Below are positions 1 through 10,545 of a stretch of 64,000 nt of DNA, piece by piece. This stretch comes from Arthrobacter subterraneus (GTDB taxonomy: Bacteria > Actinomycetota > Actinomycetes > Actinomycetales > Micrococcaceae). The stretch lies in the NCBI RefSeq assembly GCF_900099735.1, contig NZ_FNDT01000003.1, positions 124,001 through 188,000 on the forward strand. The letters run 5' to 3'. Below the pieces are notes generated by a model. It searched no databases. It was not told the DNA's origin and saw nothing but the letters and a program-made list of their open reading frames with translations. The translations under genes were made by a program, and so were the position numbers. Every line of letters begins with the position of its first letter. Positions within the stretch are counted from its first letter, which is position 1.

Positions 1-1083
1 CACATCGAGTGAGGCGATCTCTCCCGCAACCTCGACCTCGATCTGGGTGAGCGAATCATGAGTCAGCGCGGTGAAGATCCGGCCCAGCTTCTCCATCAGC
101 GGGATGCCGGGACGCACATCAGGTGCGATCACACCGCCGGCCACGTTGACGGCGTCGGGCACAAGTTCACCGGCCAGTGCAAGGCGGACAGACTTGGCGA
201 CGGAAATGCCAGCCTTTTCCTGCGCTTCGGCGGTGGATGCTCCGAGGTGGGGGGTCACCACAACGTTGTCCATGTCGAAGAACGGAAGGTCGGTGCTGGG
301 TTCCTTGACGAAGACGTCCACGCCTGCGCCCGCAATCTGCCCTTCCTTCAGCGCAGTGTAGAGCGCTTCCTCATCGACGAGCCCACCACGGGCCACATTC
401 ACCACGTAGGCGCTGCTTTTCATCTTCTGGAAGGCGGCAGCGCCGAGCATGCCGACGGTCTCCGGCGTCTTGGGCATGTGGATGGTGATGAAATCGGATT
501 CGGCGTAGAGCTCGTCGAGCGTGACAAGCTGCACGCCGAGCTGGGCAGCGCGCGCGGAGGTCACGTACGGGTCATAGGCCAGAATGTCGGTGCCGAACCC
601 CTGGAGGCGTGCCGCAACCAGCGCGCCGATCCGGCCCAGGCCGATGATTCCGATCTTCTTCTCGTAGAGTTCGGTACCCGAGTACTTTGAGCGCTTCCAC
701 TCGCCGCCCTTGAGTGCCCCGCTGGCCTGCGGGATGTGACGCGCGAGGCTCAGGATGTGGCCGACCGTCAGCTCGGCAGCGGAAATGATGTTCGAGGTCG
801 GGGCGTTGACAACCATCACGCCGGCCTGCGTGGCCGCCTTGATGTCAACGTTATCCAGGCCTACGCCCGCACGGGCGATGACCTTAAGATTGGGGGCTGC
901 AGCAATAGCCTCAGCGTCCACCTGGGTTGCCGATCGCACGAGGATCGCGTCCACATCCGCGAGGGCTCCCAGCAGTCTGGACCGGTCGGCTCCGTCGGTC
1001 TGACGGATCTCAAAGTCGGGTCCGAGGGCATCCACGGTTGCGGGCGAGAGTTCCTCAGCAAGGAGAACTACTGGTTTTTGCAC
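1..1083 (-). CDS. serA: D-3-phosphoglycerate dehydrogenase, 3' end outside the window
   Basis: Catalyses the first committed step of serine synthesis, 3-phosphoglycerate to 3-phosphohydroxypyruvate with NAD, in the cytoplasm. Reading the minus strand from a GTG at 1083, preceded by AAGGA, gives a product beginning VQKPVVLLAEELSP. About 361 codons are visible, with no stop before the window edge. The family is usually about 530 residues, so the C-terminal ASB and ACT regulatory domains lie outside. A Rossmann motif IIGLGRIG is seen near 640, and the NVARGGLVDE-type catalytic region follows. It lies downstream of ilvC on the same strand, the usual actinobacterial ilvBNC-serA order. The 234-base gap suggests it may have its own promoter. 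Confidence 0.95.
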   Translation of the reverse strand, partial: MQKPVVLLAEELSPATVDALGPDFEIRQTDGADRSRLLGALADVDAILVRSATQVDAEAIAAAPNLKVIARAGVGLDNVDIKAATQAGVMVVNAPTSNIISAAELTVGHILSLARHIPQASGALKGGEWKRSKYSGTELYEKKIGIIGLGRIGALVAARLQGFGTDILAYDPYVTSARAAQLGVQLVTLDELYAESDFITIHMPKTPETVGMLGAAAFQKMKSSAYVVNVARGGLVDEEALYTALKEGQIAGAGVDVFVKEPSTDLPFFDMDNVVVTPHLGASTAEAQEKAGISVAKSVRLALAGELVPDAVNVAGGVIAPDVRPGIPLMEKLGRIFTALTHDSLTQIEVEVAGEIASLDV

Positions 1084-1317
1084 GGGTGATCCTTCGCGAT
1101 GCGTTGGGCAGAGTATCGGTCGAGCGGTTTGGTCGGGTCTCTGCAAGTCTAGTTTGGCCTGCCGGGACGCCCACTTTGTTACCCGTTATCCGGGCACAGG
1201 TGAGACTGGTGCCACAACCTACAGCGGCCGAAGCCACCCCGCCCGCCCGGGCCACCCCGCAAGGGGATGACCAGACTTCAGGGGTGACCTCGGCCGGTGG
1301 GTGAAGGTATGGCGGTG

Positions 1318-2944
<1,627 letters not shown>

Positions 2945-2946
2945 TG

Positions 2947-4842
2947 TTAGTCCTCCTGCTCCCAGTCCGGGGTCATGTTGCGGGCAATCTGGATGAGGTC
3001 GTTGCTGACGCCTGAGGGCACCATCGGCCAGACCATCGAGTCACGGCTGACCACAAAATCGACGACGACGGGGCGGTCGTTGATCTCGAGAGCCTGCTGG
3101 ATTGTGGCATCGATGTCCTCGTCCCGCTCGCACCGCAGCCCGGCGCAGCCGTAGGCGTCGGCCAGCTTGACGAAGTCGGGAACCCGGACCGTGTTGTGGC
3201 CCGTGTTCAGGTCAGTGTTGGAGTAGCGGCCCTCATAGAAGAGCGTCTGCCACTGCCGCACCATCCCGAGGGATGAATTGTTGATCACCGCGACCTTGAT
3301 GGGGATGTTGTTGATGACGCAGGTGGCGAGTTCCTGATTGGTCATCTGGAAGCAGCCGTCGCCGTCGATCGCCCACACCACGCGGTCCGGGTTGCCGACC
3401 TTCGCGCCCATGGCTGCCGGAACGGCGTAACCCATGGTGCCCAGGCCTCCTGAGTTCAGCCAGGCGTGGGGTCGCTCGTACTTGATGAACTGGGCTGCCC
3501 ACATCTGGTGCTGGCCGACGCCGGCGGCGTACACCGCTTCCGGACCTGTCAGTTCACCGATGCGCTGGATGACGTGCTGCGGAGCGGAGAGTCCGTCCTC
3601 GGGCTGGGTGAACCCGATCGGGTAGCTTTCGCGGAGGCGGTTCAGCACGGTCCACCATGCACTGAAATCCGGTGCGCCGTTGGCGGCGAACTGCTCGCTC
3701 AGGGCAGCCGTGAACTCCGGGATGATTTCCTTCACCGACCCGACGATCGGCACGTCAGCGGTGCGGTTCTTGGAGATCTCAGCCGGGTCAATGTCCGCGT
3801 GGATGACCTTGGCCCCGGGTGCAAAGCTCGACAGGACGCCGGTGACCCGGTCATCGAATCGCGCACCCAGTGTGATCAGGAGGTCTGACTGCTGAAGCGC
3901 GGTCACAGCGGAGACCGAACCGTGCATGCCCGGCATACCGACGTGCTGCGGATGCGAGTCCGGGAAGACGCCGCGCGCCATCAGGGTGGTGACCACCGGC
4001 GCGCCGAGGAGCTCGGCCAGTTCCAACAGCTCAGCGGAGGCGTGTGCCTTGATGACTCCGCCGCCCACGTAGAACACCGGACGCTCCGAGGCCATGATGA
4101 GCCGGGCCGCTTCACGTACCTGCTTGGAGTGCCCGCGCACCACCGTGCGGTAGCCAGGAATATCGATTTTCGGCGGCCAGGAGAAGGTCATGGGGCCCAC
4201 CTGGGCGTCCTTGGCGATGTCCACCAGCACAGGCCCGGGCCGTCCCGTGGAGGCAATATGGAACGCCTCGGCCAGGACGCGCGGGATGTCCTGGGACTTG
4301 GTCACAAGGTAGGAATGCTTGGTGATCGGCATGGTGATACCGACGATGTCCGCTTCCTGGAAAGCGTCCGACCCGATGACTGCACTGGAAACCTGACCGG
4401 TGATGGCGACCATGGGCACCGAGTCCATGTGCGCATCGGCAATCGCTGTGACCAGATTGGTGGCGCCGGGTCCGGAAGTCGCGATGCACACACCTGGGCG
4501 GCCGGTCACCATTGCGTATCCCTGAGCTGCATGGCCGGCGCCCTGCTCGTGGCGGACGAGGATGTGCCGGAGCTTGCTCGAGGCCATCAGCGGGTCATAG
4601 GTGGGGAGGATTGCACCCCCCGGAAGACCGAAGATGTCATCCACGCCAAGTTCCTCAAGGGACCGGACGATCGCTTCGGAACCGGTCATCTGGGTGGGTG
4701 GCACCACCCGGTTCGGTCCCAGGACGGGGTTGGGGTGGGCGGCAGAAGCTGCCGCGTCCCTGCCCGACTGGTGGACCGGTGCCGCCGGAGTGGGCTGCTT
4801 GGCTGCCATCAGCGCTGGGCTGATGGGCGATCCCTTGGACAT
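2947..4842 (-). CDS. ilvB: Acetolactate synthase large (catalytic) subunit
   Basis: ThDP-dependent condensation of pyruvate with pyruvate or 2-oxobutyrate, the first step shared by valine, leucine and isoleucine synthesis. 631 residues from the ATG at 4842, chosen because AAGGAAG lies just upstream; an ATG at 4884 lacks such a site. An N-terminal extension of about 60 residues, rich in Ala and Pro, precedes the ThDP-binding Pyr domain ([11 protein letters not shown], with the catalytic Glu in [14 protein letters not shown]). A central FAD-type domain and the C-terminal PP domain ([14 protein letters not shown], then [12 protein letters not shown]) follow. An attenuator and leader peptide precede it. 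Confidence 0.97.
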   Translation of the reverse strand: MSKGSPISPALMAAKQPTPAAPVHQSGRDAAASAAHPNPVLGPNRVVPPTQMTGSEAIVRSLEELGVDDIFGLPGGAILPTYDPLMASSKLRHILVRHEQGAGHAAQGYAMVTGRPGVCIATSGPGATNLVTAIADAHMDSVPMVAITGQVSSAVIGSDAFQEADIVGITMPITKHSYLVTKSQDIPRVLAEAFHIASTGRPGPVLVDIAKDAQVGPMTFSWPPKIDIPGYRTVVRGHSKQVREAARLIMASERPVFYVGGGVIKAHASAELLELAELLGAPVVTTLMARGVFPDSHPQHVGMPGMHGSVSAVTALQQSDLLITLGARFDDRVTGVLSSFAPGAKVIHADIDPAEISKNRTADVPIVGSVKEIIPEFTAALSEQFAANGAPDFSAWWTVLNRLRESYPIGFTQPEDGLSAPQHVIQRIGELTGPEAVYAAGVGQHQMWAAQFIKYERPHAWLNSGGLGTMGYAVPAAMGAKVGNPDRVVWAIDGDGCFQMTNQELATCVINNIPIKVAVINNSSLGMVRQWQTLFYEGRYSNTDLNTGHNTVRVPDFVKLADAYGCAGLRCERDEDIDATIQQALEINDRPVVVDFVVSRDSMVWPMVPSGVSNDLIQIARNMTPDWEQED

Positions 4843-4916
4843 CCTTGAACTTCCTTTGTATCCGGCACAGCGTGTTCGCTGCACAAAATGTTCTGCGCGG
4901 GATTGTTCGGTGGGAA

Positions 4917-4957
4917 CAAAAAAACCCCTCAGCCTGGTGGGCTCTGCGAGGGGTTTG
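4917..4957 (-). terminator. Attenuator terminator hairpin in the ilvB leader
   Basis: On the minus strand a 9-bp stem AAACCCCTC/GAGGGGTTT (arms at 4948-4956 and 4922-4930) has an inner AGCC/GGCT stem and is followed by a run of seven T. It lies between the leader peptide stop and the ilvB start, so it ends or spares the ilv transcript depending on leader translation. A competing 7-bp stem, GCGCGTG with CACGCGC (4994-5000 with 4957-4963), links the end of the leader peptide to the base of the terminator. A 5-bp pairing of 4974-4978 with 4934-4938 could act as antiterminator. Confidence 0.85.
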
Positions 4958-4987
4958 CGCGTGACGTAGACGTACCAGTCGGGGCTT

Positions 4988-5032
4988 TTAGGCCACGCGC
5001 TTGGTAACTAGGACTACGGATACGAGCTGCAT
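4988..5032 (-). CDS. ilv leader peptide (attenuation peptide)
   Basis: A 15-codon open frame, ATG at 5032 to TAA at 4988, encodes [14 protein letters not shown]. Seven of the 14 residues are Val or Leu, five of them Val, and six of those seven fall between residues 3 and 9. It lies 32 bases upstream of a factor-independent terminator that precedes ilvB. This is the standard layout of branched-chain amino acid attenuation: a ribosome stalled for charged Val-tRNA or Leu-tRNA would alter leader folding and allow read-through into ilvBNC. No Ile codon is present, so valine and leucine supply should be the main signal. Translation and function are inferred. Confidence 0.8.
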   Translation of the reverse strand: MQLVSVVLVTKRVA

Positions 5033-5078
5033 ACCTGTAGTTTTCACTCCCCCGCGAAGAGTGTCAACCGGACCGCGT

Positions 5079-5101
5079 GCTGTCTCATTATATGAGACAG
5101 C
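5079..5101 (-). promoter_or_regulatory. ilvB promoter -10 box inside a perfect 10-bp inverted repeat
   Basis: Arms 5079-5088 (GCTGTCTCAT) and 5092-5101 (ATGAGACAGC) are exact reverse complements around a 3-base centre. On the minus strand the centre forms a consensus TATAAT (5092 to 5087). A start site near 5080 would give about 48 bases before the leader peptide. No good -35 box is seen at 17 bases, so an activator or an extended element may be needed. The overlap with the -10 box suggests an operator, but the binding protein is unknown. Confidence 0.6.
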
Positions 5102-5131
5102 AGTTCCAGTTATTGGACACTAACTGAAGCG

Positions 5132-5160
5132 GACGACGGCGGCTGGGCGCCGCCGTCGTC
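5132..5160 (-). terminator. Terminator-like hairpin after ilvD
   Basis: Perfect 12-bp stem GACGACGGCGGC (5132-5143) and GCCGCCGTCGTC (5149-5160) with a 5-base loop, placed just downstream of the ilvD stop. There is no T-run, so termination efficiency is uncertain. Confidence 0.6.
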
Positions 5161-5182
5161 ATCTGCGGTGATGCGGAAGGAA

Positions 5183-6898
5183 CTACCCGCAGTAGGCACC
5201 CTCAGACGCTGAGTGCACCAGCTTCGCGTACTTCGCCAGGACTCCCCGGGTGTAGCGCGCAGGAAGCGGTTCCCAGCCGATCTTGCGGCGCTCAAGTTCC
5301 TCCGGCTCAACCAGCAGGTCGAAGGTCTTGTTCGGGATGTCCACGCGGATGCGGTCGCCGTCCTGGACAAACGCGATCGGACCGGCGTCCACGGCTTCCG
5401 GAGCGACGTGCCCGATACACAGGCCGGTGGTACCACCGGAGAACCGGCCGTCCGTCAGCAGGAGTACATCCTTGCCGAGGCCGGCGCCCTTGATCGCGCC
5501 GGTGATGGCCAGCATCTCGCGCATGCCGGGCCCCCCCTTGGGTCCCTCATAGCGGATGACGACGACGTCGCCCGCCTTCACTTCGCCGGCGGCGAGCGCC
5601 TGGAGGGCCCCCTGCTCCCGCTCATAGACCCGGGCCGTGCCCTCGAAGACCTCGGCGTCGAAGCCGGCCGACTTCACGACTGCTCCCTCGGGAGCAAGTG
5701 AGCCGCGCAGGATGGTCAGGCCGCCGGTCTTGTGGATCGGGTTGTCCATTGCCCGCAGGATCTTGCCGTCGAGGTCCGGCGGATTGATGGACTCCAGGTT
5801 CTCGGCGAGGGTCTTGCCCGTGACGGTGAGAACGTCGCCATGGAGGAGACCGGCGTCAAGAAGCGCACGCATGATGACGGGCACGCCGCCGATTTTGTCC
5901 ACGTCAGTCATGACATAACGGCCGAAGGGCTTCAGGTCCCCCAGATGCGGGACGCGGTCGCCGATGCGGTTGAAGTCGTCGAGCGTGAGGTCGACGTCGG
6001 CCTCACGCGCAATCGCGAGCAGGTGAAGCACTGCGTTCGTCGAACCGCCGAATGCCATGGTGACGGCGATGGCGTTCTCGAAGGCCTTCTTGGTCATGAT
6101 GTCGCGCGCCGTGATGCCGAGGCGCAGCAGGTTGACCACGGCCTCGCCGGACTTCCGGGCGAACTCATCACGACGCCGGTCAGCTGACGGCGGTGCGGCA
6201 GAGCCGGGCAGGGACATCCCGAGGGCTTCCCCGATGCAGGCCATGGTGTTGGCGGTGTACATGCCGCCGCAGGCGCCCTCACCGGGACAGATTGCACGTT
6301 CGATGCGGTCCAGGTCCCCGCGGGACATCTTTCCCGCTGCGCACGCTCCGACGGCTTCGAAAGCGTCGATGAGCGTGACTTCCTTCTCGGTGCCGTCTTC
6401 CAGTTTCACCCACCCGGGCATGATGGATCCGGCGTACAGGAAGACACTCGCCAGGTCGAGGCGGGCTGCCGCCATCAGCATGCCCGGCAGGGACTTGTCG
6501 CAGCCTGCCAGCAGGACCGAGCCGTCAATGCGCTCGGCTTCCATGACGGTCTCCACCGAGTCGGCGATCACTTCACGGGACACCAGTGAAAAGTGCATGC
6601 CTTCATGGCCCATGGAGATGCCGTCGGAGACCGAAATGGTGCCGAACTGCATCGGAAAACCGCCGGCCGCGTGTACGCCTTCCTTGGCGCCCTGGGCGAG
6701 ACGGTTCAGGGAGAGATTGCAGGGGGTGATCTCATTCCACGAACTGGCGACGCCGATCTGGGGCTTGACGAAATCGTCATCCCCCATCCCCACTGCCCGC
6801 AGCATGCCGCGGGCAGGCGCTCGCTCCATACCGTCTGTGACGGCACGGCTTCTCGGCTTGATGTCTGGTGTTGCTTTGGCTTCGCTATCCACGCTCAT
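5183..6898 (-). CDS. ilvD: Dihydroxy-acid dehydratase
   Basis: Fe-S enzyme that dehydrates 2,3-dihydroxy acids to 2-oxo acids, the third common step of valine and isoleucine synthesis. 571 residues from the ATG at 6898 ([20 protein letters not shown]), a length typical of the IlvD/Edd family; a longer reading from 6982 would add an Arg- and Cys-rich stretch unlike the family. Cluster-ligand regions [10 protein letters not shown] and [13 protein letters not shown] are intact, and the C-terminal catalytic part contains [15 protein letters not shown]. It lies upstream of ilvB on the same strand but is separated by a hairpin and a promoter, so it is probably a separate transcription unit. Confidence 0.96.
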   Translation of the reverse strand: MSVDSEAKATPDIKPRSRAVTDGMERAPARGMLRAVGMGDDDFVKPQIGVASSWNEITPCNLSLNRLAQGAKEGVHAAGGFPMQFGTISVSDGISMGHEGMHFSLVSREVIADSVETVMEAERIDGSVLLAGCDKSLPGMLMAAARLDLASVFLYAGSIMPGWVKLEDGTEKEVTLIDAFEAVGACAAGKMSRGDLDRIERAICPGEGACGGMYTANTMACIGEALGMSLPGSAAPPSADRRRDEFARKSGEAVVNLLRLGITARDIMTKKAFENAIAVTMAFGGSTNAVLHLLAIAREADVDLTLDDFNRIGDRVPHLGDLKPFGRYVMTDVDKIGGVPVIMRALLDAGLLHGDVLTVTGKTLAENLESINPPDLDGKILRAMDNPIHKTGGLTILRGSLAPEGAVVKSAGFDAEVFEGTARVYEREQGALQALAAGEVKAGDVVVIRYEGPKGGPGMREMLAITGAIKGAGLGKDVLLLTDGRFSGGTTGLCIGHVAPEAVDAGPIAFVQDGDRIRVDIPNKTFDLLVEPEELERRKIGWEPLPARYTRGVLAKYAKLVHSASEGAYCG

Positions 6899-7124
6899 GG
6901 GTGAAAGTCTAGGCCCGCCGCAGCAGCGCCCCGTGCGTGTGACCCACCTGTTACAGCAGTCGTGGCGTGTTCGGTGCCTCACACCACCACGTTACGGGCG
7001 GGACAATGGTGGAGGGACTGCCGCCGCCTCTTTCGGGTAGGGTAGTCGGCGCGGACCTGCGGCCGCCTCGGTAGCTGCACACCAACCAGCCTCCCGCGGG
7101 CACATTCCCTACCCAGGCCGGAAC

Positions 7125-7601
7125 ATGACCCCCCAGTTGTCGCACGCTCACCCCGACGAGCCTGGAAGCGACGCCTTGAAAAACATTCTGCGGGGAATTT
7201 TCGATTCGCAGATCCTCAATTACGGCGATTACAACCTGATCTTCGCCTCGAACGAACGCCGGGAGGGCCGGGACGCCGCGGGGGTCCGGGTCAGCAGGCC
7301 CAGGTACTACGTCATCGGCTACCGCTGGCAGCCGGCCGAGATCATGGTGGCTCCCGTCAACGGGCAGACCCTCACAGGCGGCGGAGTACCCGTGGAGCTG
7401 AACATGACCAACCTCTCCCACGCCGTTCATCTCGCGGACGGCGACTACGAGGTGGGCACCAATACGGGCAGAACGTTTCGTTTCGGAGTCCAGCCGGAGG
7501 TGACTTTCAGTCCCGCGCCCGGCAGGGAGCTGCAGCTCGAACAAGCGGATGACTACACCGATTTCAAGCTGTTCATGCAGGCCTTCGTCGCCATGGCCTA
7601 G
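7125..7601 (+). CDS. Conserved-looking hypothetical protein, 158 aa
   Basis: I do not recognise a named domain. The product is soluble, mixed alpha/beta in appearance, with a tyrosine- and aromatic-rich core (RPRYYVIGYRWQPAEIM), no signal peptide and no membrane segment. It ends in a hydrophobic helix FKLFMQAFVAMA. A second long frame runs on the opposite strand (6951-7544), but the plus frame has the more natural amino acid composition. The ribosome binding site before the ATG at 7125 is weak, so the start is uncertain. It is divergent from ilvD and convergent with the 2-hydroxyacid dehydrogenase. Confidence 0.7.
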   Translation: MTPQLSHAHPDEPGSDALKNILRGIFDSQILNYGDYNLIFASNERREGRDAAGVRVSRPRYYVIGYRWQPAEIMVAPVNGQTLTGGGVPVELNMTNLSHAVHLADGDYEVGTNTGRTFRFGVQPEVTFSPAPGRELQLEQADDYTDFKLFMQAFVAMA

Positions 7602-7606
7602 CGCGG

Positions 7607-7707
7607 CCGCTTCCCGGCGGGGCTAGCCGTCGGTGCGTCGGGTCCTAGCCGCGGCCGCTTTCCAGCGGGGCTAACCGCTTCCCGGCGGGGCTAGCCGTCG
7701 GTGCGTC
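7607..7707. repeat. Exact 33-bp direct repeat copying the 3' end of the hydroxyacid dehydrogenase gene
   Basis: Copies at 7607-7639 and 7675-7707 are identical over 33 bases, with a degenerate third copy at about 7655-7673. The second copy spans the last codons and the TAG stop of the minus-strand dehydrogenase (7691-7693). The other copies lie downstream of that stop, just past the end of the convergent hypothetical gene. Each unit contains CCGC-N6-GCGG and, in the two exact copies, the palindrome GCTAGC, which offers a TAG on either strand. Confidence 0.95.
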
Positions 7708-8659
7708 CGTCGCCCCAGGCTCCGCGCACTACCAGATTCTCCGGCTCCCGTCCTTCGGCGAGCGCCTCCAGCTGCCGCCGCAGCAGCCGCACGATACGCG
7801 GCCAGAACGCTCCGGTATTGCCGCCATTGTGAGGGGTGATGATTGCGTTCTTCGCCGTCCAGAGCGGATGGCCGGCAGGGATCGGTTCCGGGTCAAAGAC
7901 GTCGACGGCGGCGTGCAGCCGCCCACTGACCACTTCAGCGGTCAGCGCGTCCGAGTCCACGACCGGGCCCCTTGCCACGTTGATCACCAGCGCACCATCC
8001 GGCAGCGCCGCGAGCACTTCCCTGCCGACCAGCCCGCGTGTGGAGTCCGACAGCGGCGTGATGATGATGAGGACGTCATGACGGGCGGCCAGTTCAACCA
8101 GGTCATCACTGCTGTGCACGTGTCCGCGCTCATCGCTGCGGGCTGTGCTCCCGACCCTGGTGAGCTCCACCTCGAACGCGTCCAGCCGCCTTGCGATTTC
8201 CTCACCGATTCCGCCTACTCCGAGCAGCAGTACCCGGCGGTCCGCAAGCCCCTTGAAGCGTGCGGGCTTCCAGACGCCCTCGCGCTGATTGAGCACTGCC
8301 ACATCGATACCGCGAAGCGATGCGATTGCGAGTCCCACGGCCATCTCGGCGGTGGCAGCGGCATGGACTCCCGCCGCGCTGCACACGGCGACCCCTTCCC
8401 CCGCCATCTGGGGCACTCCTTCGTAGCCGGTTGACTGTGTCTGCACCAGCTTCAGCGACGGTGCTGACTGCAGCGGCTCGGTGAGATCACCCCTGTCCAT
8501 ATACGGCAGCACCGCCATCTCGACGTCCTGAAGATCGGCGCCGTCGGGTGCACTTTTGAAGTCCCACACAGCGAGGGTGATCCCTTCCGGGGCCGGCTGC
8601 AGGGCCTGAAGAAGGTCGTGGTCGGGCACTGTCACGGTTCGGATGGCAGGAGCTGTCAT
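7691..8659 (-). CDS. D-isomer-specific 2-hydroxyacid dehydrogenase family protein
   Basis: NAD(P)-dependent oxidoreductase of 322 residues. Rossmann motif LLLGVGGIGEEIARRL at about residue 143, the catalytic Arg in INVARGPVVDSDAL, the Glu in DVFDPEPIP and the His in ITPHNGGNTGAFW are all in the family order. The substrate cannot be told; homologues act on phosphoglycerate, glyoxylate, hydroxypyruvate or other 2-oxoacids. It is not a second serA because it lacks the C-terminal regulatory domains. It starts at the ATG at 8659. Its 3' end is duplicated downstream of its stop. Confidence 0.9.
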   Translation of the reverse strand: MTAPAIRTVTVPDHDLLQALQPAPEGITLAVWDFKSAPDGADLQDVEMAVLPYMDRGDLTEPLQSAPSLKLVQTQSTGYEGVPQMAGEGVAVCSAAGVHAAATAEMAVGLAIASLRGIDVAVLNQREGVWKPARFKGLADRRVLLLGVGGIGEEIARRLDAFEVELTRVGSTARSDERGHVHSSDDLVELAARHDVLIIITPLSDSTRGLVGREVLAALPDGALVINVARGPVVDSDALTAEVVSGRLHAAVDVFDPEPIPAGHPLWTAKNAIITPHNGGNTGAFWPRIVRLLRRQLEALAEGREPENLVVRGAWGDGRTDG

Positions 8660-8880
8660 GCGATCAGCCTAGCGGGACCCGCGTCCAGGCTTCACACACT
8701 GCTACGCGCGCACTACCAAATGATTCCTTGATACCTCCTACGCCCGCATCATCCACGAGTCAACGCCTATGGACAGCTGTATTCCGTCGTCGTAACGTGT
8801 CGGTCATGCGGACCGCGGGGCACGGAAAGCGGGACGGCGGCAGGGGCTCATCACGAGGGGCGCTGCTTCCTCTCCCTCCG

Positions 8881-10053
8881 GTGTCCGCCGGCCCTCCTGG
8901 GGTGCGGGCCGTCATCCGGCGTCGATATCGCTCAGCCGGTCGGCGCTGCGCGGGTATGGCGGCAATTTTTTGCCTTCTCGCCGGGGTGACCGGTTGCGAA
9001 GGCGGTCCTGAGCCTGCCCCGGTCGTTGAGCAGCCCGATGCCGCCCCATCCGCAACGGACGGGTCCGGTCCGGCCACGCCAACTGCTGCACCGGAACCGT
9101 CCGAACTGCCTGATCCGGCCGTGACGGCAGAAGCGGCGGCAGGCCTCGGAGTCCCGTGGGCGATGGCACTGCTGCCGGACGGAACACTCATCATCACCGA
9201 ACGGGACACCGCCGAGGTGAAGCGTCTCGTCGACGGCCGGGTGGAAGTCATCGGCGTGGTCGAGGATGCGCTGTCTGCAGGCGGCGAGGGCGGGCTGCTC
9301 GGAGTGGCGGTACCGCCCGATTTTTCCGATGTTCCGAGGCTGTATCTCTACTACACAAGTCCCACCGACAACCGTGTAGTGAGCATGTCCTACGACGGGA
9401 ACGGGCTGGGTGAAACAGCAGCGGTGCTGACCGGCATTCCGCGGGCGAACATCCACAATGGAGGGCGCATCAAATTCGGTCCGGATGGGTACCTCTATAT
9501 CGGCACCGGTGATGCATCCAACGCCTCGCTTGCCCAGGATCCCGCAAGCCTCGGCGGAAAGATCCTGCGCGTGACTGCGGACGGCGCACCCGCACCCGGG
9601 AATCCCTTCGATTCCACCGTGTACTCACTGGGGCACCGGAACGTGCAGGGTCTGGCATGGGACTCCGCAGGCCGTCTCTGGGCAAGCGAGTTCGGCCCGG
9701 ACCGGGACGACGAACTGAACCTCATTGTTCCCGGCGGGAACTATGGGTGGCCCCTTGTCACCGGGGCTCCGGGTGAGGAGGAATTCCTTGACGCGCGGGT
9801 TGTCTGGCCATCCACGGCAACGTCTTCTCCCAGTGGGATGGCCATTGTCGGGGACGTCGCCTATATCGGCGGTCTTCGCGGAGAGCGGCTCTGGCGGGTC
9901 CCGCTGGCTGACGGGTCCGCAGGAGAGCCCGCCAGCTTTTTCGACGGCGCCTATGGCCGCCTGCGGGACACCATCGCCGGGGAGGACGGCGGTCTGTTGA
10001 TCGCCACCAATGAGACTGGCGGTTCGCGGATTCTTAGCGTCGAAATGCAGTAG
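8881..10053 (+). CDS. PQQ-dependent glucose/sorbosone dehydrogenase-like lipoprotein
   Basis: Secreted beta-propeller of the soluble glucose/sorbosone dehydrogenase (GSDH, YliI-like) family, probably oxidising an aldose at the outer face of the membrane. An Arg-rich N-region, a hydrophobic stretch and the lipobox LLAGVTGC predict a lipoprotein signal. A Pro/Ala linker follows, and then propeller motifs LGVPWAMALLPDGTLIITER, GLLGVAVPPDF, HNGGRIKFGPDGYLYIGTGD, HRNVQGLAWD and GGNYGWP. The start is uncertain: the frame is open back to 8728, and GTG codons at 8881 and 8902 fit a signal peptide best. No clear ribosome site is visible. PQQ genes are not in this window. Confidence 0.82.
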   Translation: MSAGPPGVRAVIRRRYRSAGRRCAGMAAIFCLLAGVTGCEGGPEPAPVVEQPDAAPSATDGSGPATPTAAPEPSELPDPAVTAEAAAGLGVPWAMALLPDGTLIITERDTAEVKRLVDGRVEVIGVVEDALSAGGEGGLLGVAVPPDFSDVPRLYLYYTSPTDNRVVSMSYDGNGLGETAAVLTGIPRANIHNGGRIKFGPDGYLYIGTGDASNASLAQDPASLGGKILRVTADGAPAPGNPFDSTVYSLGHRNVQGLAWDSAGRLWASEFGPDRDDELNLIVPGGNYGWPLVTGAPGEEEFLDARVVWPSTATSSPSGMAIVGDVAYIGGLRGERLWRVPLADGSAGEPASFFDGAYGRLRDTIAGEDGGLLIATNETGGSRILSVEMQ

Positions 10054-10144
10054 CTCACATGCGGTGCCCCGATTTCAATTTTCCGTCAGACTGCTGGTAG
10101 AGTTTAGTGCTGTTGCGGAAGGCGGTTAGGCCGGATTTCCGCAG

Positions 10145-10217
10145 GCACCTCTAGCTCAACTGGCAGAGCAATTGACTCTTAATCAATGGGTTCCGGGTTC
10201 GAGTCCCGGGGGGTGCA
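10145..10217 (+). tRNA. tRNA-Lys (anticodon CTT)
   Basis: Cloverleaf: acceptor GCACCTC pairs with GGGGTGC, anticodon stem ATTGA/TCAAT holds the loop CTCTTAA with CTT at 10178-10180, and the T arm contains GGTTCGAGTCC. Discriminator base A. The CCA end is not encoded. Confidence 0.96.
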
Positions 10218-10223
10218 CTTCTG

Positions 10224-10272
10224 AAGAAACAACTCCCGTCGGGCACTGGCCCGGCGGGAGTTGTTTCTTTGC
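10224..10272 (+). terminator. Terminator after tRNA-Lys
   Basis: 15-bp perfect outer stem, arms 10224-10238 and 10255-10269, with an inner GGGC/GCCC stem. The 3' arm is T-rich. Placed seven bases after the tRNA. Confidence 0.9.
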
Positions 10273-10545
10273 CCGCCGATTGCTGGTCGGACCTCCGGCG
10301 GCACCCGCTCACTCCGTTGGCGGGATACTTCCAGCTGCCGGAACCGCACCGGTGGTGGAGCCCCGTGGGGGTCCCGTCAGGGCCGTGGAACACCGTAGAG
10401 GCCGCGCAGTCCAGTGGACGCCGTGGAATCGCGTGGGGGCCGTGAGATCAATCCCCATATGATGGCTGAGACTCGAGCCGTAGCTTCGTCGAAGTGTCGA
10501 AGTTCCGGCTCAGACCCACACATTCGACCTGACAGAGAGGCGCCC

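Noticed and set aside
5039-5067. TTGACA (minus strand, 5067-5062) as -35 of a promoter for the ilv leader
   Set aside because: The -10 at 17 bases would be AAAACT, which is poor, and would put the start at the leader ATG. The consensus TATAAT at 5092-5087 is the better candidate.
6899-7124. Possible riboswitch or attenuator upstream of ilvD
   Set aside because: No leader frame with branched-chain codons, no terminator before the start, and no recognised riboswitch fold seen.
6951-7544. 197-codon minus-strand frame opposite the 158-residue hypothetical gene
   Set aside because: Arg/Gly-rich translation with no family motifs, and it would run into the ilvD promoter region.
10360-10445. GCCGTGGAA-type short repetition upstream of bcp
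   Set aside because: Copies are too diverged (about 17 of 23 bases) and too short to separate from GC-rich bias.
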